The notes below the pieces were generated by a model. It saw nothing but the letters and a program-made list of their open reading frames with translations. It searched no databases and was not told where the DNA came from. Shown here piece by piece: positions 35,561 to 43,101 of a DNA stretch of 64,000 nucleotides. Source of the stretch: Haloferax sp. Atlit-12N (GTDB lineage Archaea > Halobacteriota > Halobacteria > Halobacteriales > Haloferacaceae); assembly GCF_003383095.1 (NCBI RefSeq), contig NZ_PSYW01000002.1, forward strand, positions 682,001 through 746,000, read 5' to 3'. Position numbers and translations under genes: made by a program. Every line of letters begins with the position of its first letter. Position 1 is the first letter of the stretch.

Positions 35561-35935
35561 TCACGCGTGGGCCGCCAGACGCGCACCGACTTTGTCGACG
35601 ACGTCGAACAGCGCCTCCGGAAGCGGTTCGTCGTCCGGGAGGCCGACGGTTTTCACGAGGTCCGAATCAGTCGTGAGGCTGGGTGGCCGAGATGTCTCCC
35701 AACCGGTGACGACGACCGGCTGGGAATCGTCGACGCGACGAGTGACGCGCGCGGCGACCCCGCCTCGGTAGGACGGCGGTGCGTGGAGACAGACGACGAC
35801 CGTCGGGTCTTTCGACGACGCGAGCTGGCGAAGCGCTTCAGTCTCGGTCACGTATCGGATTTCGACGTCGCTCTGCGGGTGCCAGGCCCGCTCTGGCGGC
35901 GGTCCATAGACGAGAACTCTCGGTGGCGGCCCCAT
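35561..35935 (-). CDS. Small protein, possibly a degenerate receiver-like domain
   Basis: 124 residues from the ATG at 35935. A TATA-like ATTTATAT (35967-35974) lies 35 bases upstream and excludes the longer frame start at 35968. The sequence alternates strand and helix: PRVLVYGPP, DVEIRYVTE, PTVVVCLHAPPSYRGG, QPVVVTGWE. This spacing recalls a CheY-like fold, but there is no acidic pair, phospho-Asp or conserved Lys in place. Function unknown; a cytosolic ligand-binding or adaptor domain is possible. Confidence 0.6.
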   Translation of the reverse strand: MGPPPRVLVYGPPPERAWHPQSDVEIRYVTETEALRQLASSKDPTVVVCLHAPPSYRGGVAARVTRRVDDSQPVVVTGWETSRPPSLTTDSDLVKTVGLPDDEPLPEALFDVVDKVGARLAAHA

Positions 35936-35966
35936 GGGTACTCGTACCACACTTCGCAGAGCAGAC

Positions 35967-35974
35967 ATATAAAT
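35967..35974 (-). promoter_or_regulatory. TATA-like box for the gene at 35935
   Basis: Minus-strand ATTTATAT, centred about 35 bases from the ATG at 35935. Confidence 0.5.
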
Positions 35975-36072
35975 ATTAGATACACTGACAGATTCGACGT
36001 CGTGGAGGCGATACCGCTACACGGCGTCTCCGAACATCGATGAGAAGGACACGAGAGATTCCGAGAGCCGAC

Positions 36073-36918
36073 TCAGTCCTGTTTTTCCTTCCGCTCTCGC
36101 GTAATCATCGACTCGCGGATGTCCTGTAACCGCTCTGTGCCGCGGAGTTCGGACATGTTTACGCCGAGCGCGTCAGCGTCCTCGTCGGTGGCGACACCGC
36201 TCGTGAGGATGCTCCGGACGCCCTCCTCGACGGTCATGTCGATGTCGTACACGTCGTCGGCGGGGATGTAGGTGAGCAGGCCGCCGGTGACCGGGTTGGG
36301 CGCGAGCGGGAGGAACATCGAGACCATCTCGTTGTGGCCGGTCGACTGTTCGATGGTCGCGGGGGAACCGCCCGTCTGGAAGCCCAGTACGTACACGTCG
36401 TCGTCGAAACACTGGACGAGTTTCACGTCCTGGAACTCGTCGGCCCCCTCGTCGAGGACCACGTCGCCCATGCGGCGGAAACTCTTGTACACCGTGCCGA
36501 CACCCGGAATCGACGAGATGACGAGGTCGAACACGCCGATGATTTTCTCGCCGTACTGGTTGCGGCCGATGGTCCCTACGACCGCGACGATGGCGAAGAG
36601 GACGAGCAGGGCGACCAGTTCGGTGAAGAAGTCGACGACGAACGAGTAGATACCGAGGTCGATGAGGAGCGTGATGAATTCGACGCTCTCGAAGCGGCCG
36701 ATGATACCTGCCCAGCGTAGGAGTTCGATGAACGGTTCGAGGGCGTTTCTGACGAAGTCGATGCCGACGCGCAGGACGTACAGCGTGATGACGATGGGGA
36801 TCATGATCGCCACGCCCGTCAGCAGGGTGTTATACACCCGTTCGTACAGCGATTGACCGGTCTCTTTGGCGCTCACGGCGAGCGTGCCCGGCGAGCGCGG
36901 AGGGTCTGCGGAGGACAC
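36073..36918 (-). CDS. DUF502 family membrane protein
   Basis: 281 residues with two membrane regions (about 32-52 and 85-125) and a C-terminal cytoplasmic beta-rich domain containing SIPGVGTVYKSFRRM and LAPNPVTGGLLTYIP, the DUF502 hallmarks. The start is GTG at 36918; a TATA-like CTATTTTTA box (36941-36949) is placed 27 bases above it, as for a leaderless transcript. It is not part of an obvious operon. The biochemical role of DUF502 proteins is unknown. Confidence 0.9.
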   Translation of the reverse strand: MSSADPPRSPGTLAVSAKETGQSLYERVYNTLLTGVAIMIPIVITLYVLRVGIDFVRNALEPFIELLRWAGIIGRFESVEFITLLIDLGIYSFVVDFFTELVALLVLFAIVAVVGTIGRNQYGEKIIGVFDLVISSIPGVGTVYKSFRRMGDVVLDEGADEFQDVKLVQCFDDDVYVLGFQTGGSPATIEQSTGHNEMVSMFLPLAPNPVTGGLLTYIPADDVYDIDMTVEEGVRSILTSGVATDEDADALGVNMSELRGTERLQDIRESMITRERKEKQD

Positions 36919-36940
36919 GGCCGGAGATTCATGTGGGTCG

Positions 36941-36949
36941 TAAAAATAG
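36941..36949 (-). promoter_or_regulatory. TATA-like box for the DUF502 gene
   Basis: Minus-strand CTATTTTTA, 27 bases above the GTG at 36918, supporting that non-ATG start. Confidence 0.55.
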
Positions 36950-37135
36950 TGTCGGCAATCGAACTGTCCAGATTTGTGAGGCGCGCTTCGGCGCAGTCGC
37001 TCGCGGGGGTCCGGTGACGAACGAGTCAGTCGAGAGCGGGGAAAAACGGGGACCGAAGCGGGCCAGATGGATTCGCGGGAGCCGTGAGCGACGACGGAAG
37101 CCGAGACGGTGGCCCGTGCCGTCTCGAAGGCGGGG

Positions 37136-37336
37136 TCAGGAGACGACTTCGAACCGACCGACCGAAAGGTCGACCGCGAGCTGCTCGCGCGGGTAGACGA
37201 ATTCCTCGTCGTCGTACATCGTCCGGACGGTCTCGTCTTCGATTTCCACCACCGTCTGTTCCGTACACAGCGTCGAATGCCGGATGGTCGAACCCTCCGT
37301 AATTACGTGCGGGGCGACCTCGAGTGTTTGTGCCAT
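37136..37336 (-). CDS. Small conserved-looking cytosolic protein (66 aa)
   Basis: From the ATG at 37336 the protein is MAQTLEVAPHVITEG and so on, acidic, with one Cys and an YDDEEFVYPREQL segment. A TATA-like AATTATAC lies 29 bases above (37361-37368), so the longer open frame to 37474 is not used. No family is recognised. The compact, acidic, single-domain composition is typical of small haloarchaeal proteins of unknown function. Confidence 0.65.
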   Translation of the reverse strand: MAQTLEVAPHVITEGSTIRHSTLCTEQTVVEIEDETVRTMYDDEEFVYPREQLAVDLSVGRFEVVS

Positions 37337-37360
37337 CGTTTCACTAACGCACGGTATCGG

Positions 37361-37368
37361 GTATAATT
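37361..37368 (-). promoter_or_regulatory. TATA-like box for the 66-residue gene
   Basis: Minus-strand AATTATAC, centred 29 bases above the ATG at 37336. Confidence 0.5.
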
Positions 37369-37607
37369 CTTTCGCAGTTCTCGGCGATTGGCGTCCAAAT
37401 GTAGCTATATAGTGGTATTGTCGGATGGATTGTACACTTTCTGTTGCAGTTGCCTTCACACCGATACGCGTCACTCTGACGGACCCGTACGGTCGAGTAA
37501 CGACGGCAGTCGGGCGTCGGATGCGCTGCTATCGGGAGCATCACCACTCCCGGTCGGTCCTCACGTGATTCGACGTAGGCGGCGAGTCGGCGGTTCGCCT
37601 CGGTGCG

Positions 37608-38213
37608 TCAGTCGCGCCCGAACGGGTCGTGCTCGGGGAGTTCGTCGTCGAGGACGGCCGCCGCGGCGTCGACAAACGCGTCGTGCGCCGACAGCGCCTC
37701 GCGGAGCGCCTCGTAGTAGGCGACGGTGTCGCCCGCGAGGAAGTGAGAATCGACCCGCCAGAGCGTCCGCCCGGTGCCGAACTCGCCGGCCGGGAGGTCG
37801 TCGTGTTCGTCGCGCACCTCGTCGAGCGCCGCGACGAGTCGCTCGCGGAGCGCCGCGTACGGCGAGTCGCCCGAGAAGTCGGCGTCGCCGTGGATGCCGT
37901 CTTCGAGGTGGAGTTCGAGGCGGAACTGTCCGCGCTGGAGGGCGCGCGGCGTCGGGTAGTGCTCGAAGTGGAGGTCGAAGCCGCGGTCGCGGCCGCGCTC
38001 CCACGCCGCGGGCGTGACGCGGCCCCACGGCTTCCCCGAGTCGAGGGCGTGCCACGTGTGGGGACCCTCCGGCGGGGACGCACGGAGGTAGTCGGCCCAC
38101 TCGTACTGGAGGACCTCACGAGCGAGCTTCGCTACGGCGTCGCGGGTCGCGTCGACCTGTAGCTCGTAGTCGAAATAGAAGCTCGTTTCGTCCGCGGTGT
38201 CCGGGCCGTTCAT
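37608..38213 (-). CDS. Hypothetical cytosolic protein (201 aa)
   Basis: A soluble, acidic, aromatic-rich protein with no signal, membrane helix or Cys. Readable segments include YFDYELQVDATRDAVAKLA, HTWHALDSGKPWGRVTPAAW and RGQFRLELHLEDGIHG. The ATG at 38213 has a TATA-like CTTTATCC about 27 bases above. Repeated Trp and His residues could form a ligand pocket, but nothing identifies a reaction. It is read alone between a small gene and the cohesin gene on the same strand. Confidence 0.7.
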   Translation of the reverse strand: MNGPDTADETSFYFDYELQVDATRDAVAKLAREVLQYEWADYLRASPPEGPHTWHALDSGKPWGRVTPAAWERGRDRGFDLHFEHYPTPRALQRGQFRLELHLEDGIHGDADFSGDSPYAALRERLVAALDEVRDEHDDLPAGEFGTGRTLWRVDSHFLAGDTVAYYEALREALSAHDAFVDAAAAVLDDELPEHDPFGRD

Positions 38214-38277
38214 ACCTCCCTGCTAGACGGCCACACGGATAAAGATTCGACACAGACCCCCGAGGGCCCGTGTTCGC

Positions 38278-39195
38278 TCAGTCCTCGCGCCGCGCCCGGC
38301 GTCCGACCCCGAACAGGAGCGCCGCGATGGCAGCGACCGCGGGAACGACGTCGAAGCCGGGGACGACGGTTGCCGTCGTCCGGCGCTCGGTCGTCTCGGT
38401 CGCGGACTGCGTGTCTGTCGCGCTGGCGGTCGTCGCACCGTCGTCAGTCGTCGTCGGACTCGCGGGCGACGCGGTTGCCGTTGGCGACTCCGCCGCCGAC
38501 TCGGTTGTCGAAGGCTGGTCGGTCACGTCGTCCGACTCGTCGTCCGCGTCGGAATCGCCGTCCGACCCGGAGTCCGAACCGTCGTCGGTGTCGTCGCCAT
38601 CGTCGCCATCGTTGGTCGAATCATCGGTGTCGTCGCCGGTGTCACCGCCACTGTCGCCACCGCCGGAACCCCCGCCACCGGCCGACTCCGAGACGGAGAG
38701 GTCGAGTCCCGACGTATCGGTGACGGTGTAGGAGTTCCCGTCCTCGTCGCCGAGGGTGGACACGGACACGTCGAGCGCGCCGTTACCGGTTGCGTCGGCG
38801 GTTTCGATGGTGACGGTCGCGACGGCGACCGAGCCGGCGTCGTCGGTGTCGAGGCCGACGACGCGAACCGAGGCGACCGTCCGGTCCTCGTCGTACGACA
38901 CGTCCTGCAGTCGCGGGTCGGTGCCGTCAGGGGTGGCGACCTCGGCGATGCGACCAACCGACGCGTCGTCGAGTTCGACCGTCAGATTGTACGCGCCGAC
39001 GCCGGCGTCGACGCTGTCGACGACGATGTCGAACGTCCGCGTCGAGTCGGGTTCGACGGTCGCCGCGTCGGTTCCGAAGCCGACGGTCGTGTCGGTCGCA
39101 GCGAGCGTGGGCGGCGCGAGGGCGCTCAGACAGACGAGCGCCGCGAACGCCGCGAGTGCGGTCCGGCCGGTCCAATTCGAGTTCGGCTTACGCAT
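38278..39195 (-). CDS. Cohesin + PGF-CTERM surface protein coupled to the nucleotidase-dockerin gene
   Basis: 305 residues: signal about 1-32; cohesin-like domain about 35-170 (RTFDIVVDSVDAGVGAYNLTV, SVAVATVTIETAD, STLGDEDGNSYTV); then about 100 residues of Gly/Asp/Ser and Thr-rich linker. The tail VVPGFDVVPAVAAIAALLFGV followed by arginines is a PGF-CTERM signal. Its ATG overlaps the last codons of the upstream nucleotidase-dockerin gene by eight bases, so the pair is translated together, repeating the dockerin-then-cohesin order seen at 21332-23776. Confidence 0.88.
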   Translation of the reverse strand: MRKPNSNWTGRTALAAFAALVCLSALAPPTLAATDTTVGFGTDAATVEPDSTRTFDIVVDSVDAGVGAYNLTVELDDASVGRIAEVATPDGTDPRLQDVSYDEDRTVASVRVVGLDTDDAGSVAVATVTIETADATGNGALDVSVSTLGDEDGNSYTVTDTSGLDLSVSESAGGGGSGGGDSGGDTGDDTDDSTNDGDDGDDTDDGSDSGSDGDSDADDESDDVTDQPSTTESAAESPTATASPASPTTTDDGATTASATDTQSATETTERRTTATVVPGFDVVPAVAAIAALLFGVGRRARRED

Positions 39196-42100
39196 TCGTC
39201 GAGGCGAACAGCCGCTGCACGTCGCCCACGTCGACGCGGCCGTCGTCGTTGAGGTCGAACGCGGGGATGCTCGACTGGACCGGCTCGGCGTCGCGGTTCA
39301 CGAACAGCGCCTGGGCGTCCACAACGTCCACGCTGCCGTCGCCGTTCACGTCCTCGAAGGTGCCGTCGCCGTCGTGGTCGGCCATCTCGCGGCCGTTGCC
39401 GGTGAGGTCGCCGGGTTCGACGCCGACCGGGCGGTTGTCGATGCGCGACACCGCGTAGGCCGTGCCGTTGGGGTCGTAGGTTGCCGTCTGGGTCAGTTCG
39501 AGCGCCGTCGAACCGCCGAGCGCGACGCCCTCGACCGTCACGGTCGCCAGAACCTGCGAGTCGTTCGCGTCGTCGGCGGCGTCGATGCCGGCGGCCTCGA
39601 TGTGGACCGTACTGCCGTCGTCGCTGACGTTGACCGCCGCGAAGCCGGGTTCGTCGGGGAACTGCACGCCCGTGATGCGGGCCACGCTCGAATCGCCCAC
39701 CGTGAGCGTCAGTTCGTACGCGCCGACGCCGTTGGCGGCGTCACTCGCGGTGATGTCGAACGTCCGGGTGTCGCCGAGGGGGACGGGCTGGCCGTCCGAG
39801 CCGACCGCGAGCGCGACCCCGTCGGCCGGTTCAGGCGTCGGGTCGGGCGTCGTCGCCTCACCGTCGAGGTCGGCGTTCAGCACGGCCGAGTCGAAGTTCT
39901 CGTACTGGCTCGAATACGCGCTGTCGGTGTAGTCGACGTAGAGGTCGACGCCCGAGTCCGGCGCGGTCACCGGCGTCCCGAAGGCGTCGAGGTCGCTCGT
40001 CGGCACCGTAACTGTGATGGTGCCGCTCGCACCGTCGTAGGCGACGTTCGTCGTCTCGACGTAGCCGCCGTTGCGGTCGGCGAAGGCGGCAGTTCCGCTC
40101 ACGCCAGTCACGCGCGAGGGCGCGTCGATAGTGACCGTCGTCTGGCCGTCGCCGCTCGTCACGTCGACCGCGTCGGCGTCAAGCGCCGTGTCGACCCGGC
40201 GCATCCGGTCGTCGGACTCGGTGTCGACTTCGGCGGCCGCGATGGTCGAGCGGTTCTGCAGGTAGCCGATGACGCCGTCGGCCATCGTCGTGTCGTTCAG
40301 GACCGCGACGCGCGGCTTGTCGGCGAGCGGGTAGCCGCTGCCGCCGTCGGCGATGTAGGAGTTGGTCGCCAGCGTGTACGTCGCCGAGTCGTTGACGGGT
40401 TCGCCGTTCACCGTGAGGTCGCGAATCGTCGCGTCGCCCTCGCCGGGCGACGAGCTATCGCTGTGGGGCACCCACTCGAAGGTGACGCCGCTTACCTGCT
40501 GTTGGGTCTGGGTGCCGTACTGGTTGTCCATCTCCAGCGGCGTGATTTGGCTCTTGACGACCTCGCGGAGTTCCGCGCCGGTCACCTCGACCACGACGAT
40601 GTGGTTGCCGAACGAGAGCGTCGAGGTAACCATCCCGCGGGTGATGTTGAACTCCTCGCCCGCGGCGTAGTCGCTCGGATAGAGCGTGTCGCGGATGCCG
40701 CCGGCGTTCGTCACGGCCACGTCGGCACCGGTGTAGCCACGGACGCCGTCGGTGACGAGGTGGCCCGTCGCGGAGTCGTCGGTGTAGCTGGAGCCGACGC
40801 CCGTGTGCTCGGGCATGACCGCCGTCGCGAGTTCCGTGTTGAGATAGTCCTCGCGGAGCGGGTTGATGTACGTCTGCCACGAGTCGTTGCGCGGGATGTC
40901 GGTCGTCACGTCGACGAGTTCGCCGGAGGCGTCGGTGACGCTCCCGTTGTCGACGGTCAGTTCCATCCGCATGATGGCGTTTGCCTTGCCGGTGGTCTCG
41001 CCGATGAGGACGCCGTTGGTCGTCTGCGGCGGGTAGCGCTGTTGGTCGTCGCCGGAGACGAGCGCGTCGATGCCGTCGACGTTCCGCGCGAGGTCCTTCG
41101 AGTCCGGAATGCCGACCGGAGCCAGCGCGACGACCACGTCAACGTCTTCCTCGTTTCGGAGCGTGTCGACGGTCCGCTGGGCGGCGGTCGTCGGGTCGAC
41201 GACGGTGTAGCCGTTGCGCTCGATGACGCCGTCGGTCTTCGCGTTGATGGCCTCGTCGGTCAGGCCGAAGAAGCCGACTTTGACGCCGCCGCGCTCGACG
41301 ACGGTGTAGTTCTGCGTCCCGGGGAGGTTCTCGCCAGTCTCCTCGTCGACGACGTTGGCGAGGAGCCACGGATAGGTCGACTCGTTGGCGATGGCCTCGA
41401 AGACGGCGAAGTCGTTCGTCCCCGCGTCCTCGTCGTAGTCGAGTTCGTGGTTCTGGACGACCTCGGCGTCGGGGTCGATGAGGTTCATCGCCGTCACCGG
41501 CGGCTCGTAGCCGTGTTCTAAGCCGTCGTAGTTGCGGAGGGCGTGCGGGCTGAGTTCGTCGCCGCCGCCGGCCACGAAGACGGGGCCGGAGGCGTTCGCG
41601 CGCTCGCGGTTGATGAGCGTAATCATTCGGCCGAGCTTGTCGTCGCCGGAGCCGGCGGCCGCCTTGCCGATGTCGTTGAAGCCGACGAGCGTGATTGTCG
41701 TCGCGTTCGCGCCCGCGGTGTCGTTACCGGCGTCGCCGCCGTCGTCACCGCCCGCGGGGGCGGTCAGGTTCGTCACCGACGCGGGCTGAATCTTGTACTC
41801 CTCGAAACTGTAGAACACCGGTCCCTCGATGGCGTCGGCGGTGCTGCCGACCTCCGAGGGTGTGGTGTCGTCGCCGGTCGTCACGTCGTCGATGGCGACC
41901 GCTCCGGAGCCGTCGGTGACGGCCCACTCGCCGTACTGGCCGGGCGTCGCCGTGACTTCCACGTCGCGCACGCTGACGAGCACGCTCTCGTAGGCCTCTT
42001 GGGAGACGTTTTCCGTCGCGAGACTGGTCGCCTCGGGGACCGACCCGCTTCCGGTCGTCGACAGCGAGGCGCTGTCGTTCGTCAGGTCGAGTTGGGTCAG

Positions 42101-42526
42101 GCCGTAGTACTCGGTGACGGGCGCGTCGACGCGCACCTCGTCGCCGGGGGTCGCGTCTGACGACCCGCCCGCGTAGACGTAGACAGCGCTGTGCCGCACG
42201 TCGGCCGCGGAGGCGTTCTGCAGGAAGAAGCCGTCGGCGTTCGTCGCGGTCACCGTCCCGGTGACGCTGACGAACTGCCCCGCGTAGGCCGAGGCGTCGC
42301 CGTCGGTCGTGTTCGACTGGAGTTCGGTGATGGTCACGGCCGCCGGCGCGGACGCGTTCATCGCCGACTGGACGTTCGAATCGAGTGCGCTCGCGTCCTC
42401 CCCCGCCGCGACGCCCGCCGCACCGGCGGGGAACGTCGCGGTCGTGAGTACTAACACCAGTAGCACCGTTACAGTACGACTGAGAGTGGTCTGTGGTGAT
42501 GTGTGCGGAGGCACATCAGTCCGCAC
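39188..42526 (-). CDS. Secreted 5'-nucleotidase-like protein with OB-fold, cohesin and dockerin; metal site degenerate
   Basis: 1112 residues from GTG 42526, supported by a TATA-like box about 36 bases above. Signal about 1-37; OB-fold module about 62-255 (FVSVTGTVTATNADGFFLQN); metallophosphatase domain about 277-525; 5'-nucleotidase C-terminal domain about 560-780 (TNAGGIRDTLYP, FGNHIVVVEVTGAELREV, ATNSYIADGGSGYP); cohesin-like domain about 902-1035; dockerin 1040-1112 (DVNGDGSVDVVD, DLNDDGRVDVGD). The substrate domain is well preserved. In the metal centre Asp285, Asp323 and Asn359-His360-Glu361 remain. The DxH His is Gly287, the usual SHxG His is Pro470, and the GHxH pair is Asp493/Gln495. 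It is therefore probably a non-catalytic or altered-specificity binding protein. It both carries and could bind dockerins. Next gene: cohesin/PGF-CTERM. Confidence 0.85.
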   Translation of the reverse strand: MRTDVPPHTSPQTTLSRTVTVLLVLVLTTATFPAGAAGVAAGEDASALDSNVQSAMNASAPAAVTITELQSNTTDGDASAYAGQFVSVTGTVTATNADGFFLQNASAADVRHSAVYVYAGGSSDATPGDEVRVDAPVTEYYGLTQLDLTNDSASLSTTGSGSVPEATSLATENVSQEAYESVLVSVRDVEVTATPGQYGEWAVTDGSGAVAIDDVTTGDDTTPSEVGSTADAIEGPVFYSFEEYKIQPASVTNLTAPAGGDDGGDAGNDTAGANATTITLVGFNDIGKAAAGSGDDKLGRMITLINRERANASGPVFVAGGGDELSPHALRNYDGLEHGYEPPVTAMNLIDPDAEVVQNHELDYDEDAGTNDFAVFEAIANESTYPWLLANVVDEETGENLPGTQNYTVVERGGVKVGFFGLTDEAINAKTDGVIERNGYTVVDPTTAAQRTVDTLRNEEDVDVVVALAPVGIPDSKDLARNVDGIDALVSGDDQQRYPPQTTNGVLIGETTGKANAIMRMELTVDNGSVTDASGELVDVTTDIPRNDSWQTYINPLREDYLNTELATAVMPEHTGVGSSYTDDSATGHLVTDGVRGYTGADVAVTNAGGIRDTLYPSDYAAGEEFNITRGMVTSTLSFGNHIVVVEVTGAELREVVKSQITPLEMDNQYGTQTQQQVSGVTFEWVPHSDSSSPGEGDATIRDLTVNGEPVNDSATYTLATNSYIADGGSGYPLADKPRVAVLNDTTMADGVIGYLQNRSTIAAAEVDTESDDRMRRVDTALDADAVDVTSGDGQTTVTIDAPSRVTGVSGTAAFADRNGGYVETTNVAYDGASGTITVTVPTSDLDAFGTPVTAPDSGVDLYVDYTDSAYSSQYENFDSAVLNADLDGEATTPDPTPEPADGVALAVGSDGQPVPLGDTRTFDITASDAANGVGAYELTLTVGDSSVARITGVQFPDEPGFAAVNVSDDGSTVHIEAAGIDAADDANDSQVLATVTVEGVALGGSTALELTQTATYDPNGTAYAVSRIDNRPVGVEPGDLTGNGREMADHDGDGTFEDVNGDGSVDVVDAQALFVNRDAEPVQSSIPAFDLNDDGRVDVGDVQRLFASTNA

Positions 42527-43101
42527 CGTGGCGGGTGTGATAACCGCTGGTAAGTGTGTTATATAGATGACAGAACTGCGATAGAGAGGTTCGTACGCCG
42601 TGGTTCGGTTCGGCTTCGCCTCGGTGGACACAACCCGACATCATCGCGCGGGGACCCCGGTACGAGCCGTTGGCCATCCACGGGGTGTTAGTGGTACGTA
42701 CTTCCGGTAGCCGCAATAGGTATATTTAAATCCATTGGCCAATTGCGTGCCAGTTGAGAACGGTTTTCCACCTCCTCGATCCGGTGGTCGCCCCCACCGT
42801 GAGACCGTTCTCTCTTTCCCCCCTCGAGTTGCGTACACTATCAGTATATGCCAATAGTCTCTACTATCCAAATTTATATCAACATCTGCTAGAACAACGT
42901 GTACGAGGACGAGAACGTTATCACCCGATGCTGATAGCGTGACTCTCGTTCTCGTTCCATCCTCCCCCATCCGGGGGACCCCACCACCCTTCGGATATCG
43001 CTCCGCTGTGTCTCGCTACTGAGTAGAGGTGAAGCCGCCTGCAACGAGCCGATGCGCCTCGCTTCGAGCGTCACCACGAGCGACCCACTACGATAGCCGA
43101 G
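42527..43101. other. Gap of about 575 bases between divergent/tandem minus-strand genes
   Basis: It holds the nucleotidase promoter (42559-42566), A+T-rich patches at 42715-42735 (TATATTTAAA) and 42835-42900, and a short perfect palindrome ATTGGCCAAT (42734-42743). The open frame 42754-42942 (plus) has no codon bias or start context that would support a gene. No RNA gene was recognised, but the A+T-rich box followed by 300 non-coding bases would suit an unannotated small RNA. Confidence 0.4.
42559..42566 (-). promoter_or_regulatory. TATA-like box for the nucleotidase-dockerin gene
   Basis: Minus-strand CTATATAA lies about 36 bases above the GTG at 42526. It excludes the longer open frame to 42631. 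Confidence 0.55.

Noticed and set aside
38756-41521. 921-codon open frame on the plus strand opposite the nucleotidase and cohesin genes
   Set aside because: Same antisense artefact; repetitive Arg/Val composition without any recognisable domain.
42754-42942. 62-codon plus-strand open frame in the gap below the nucleotidase gene
   Set aside because: No promoter at a suitable distance, leucine/arginine-rich composition unlike haloarchaeal proteins.
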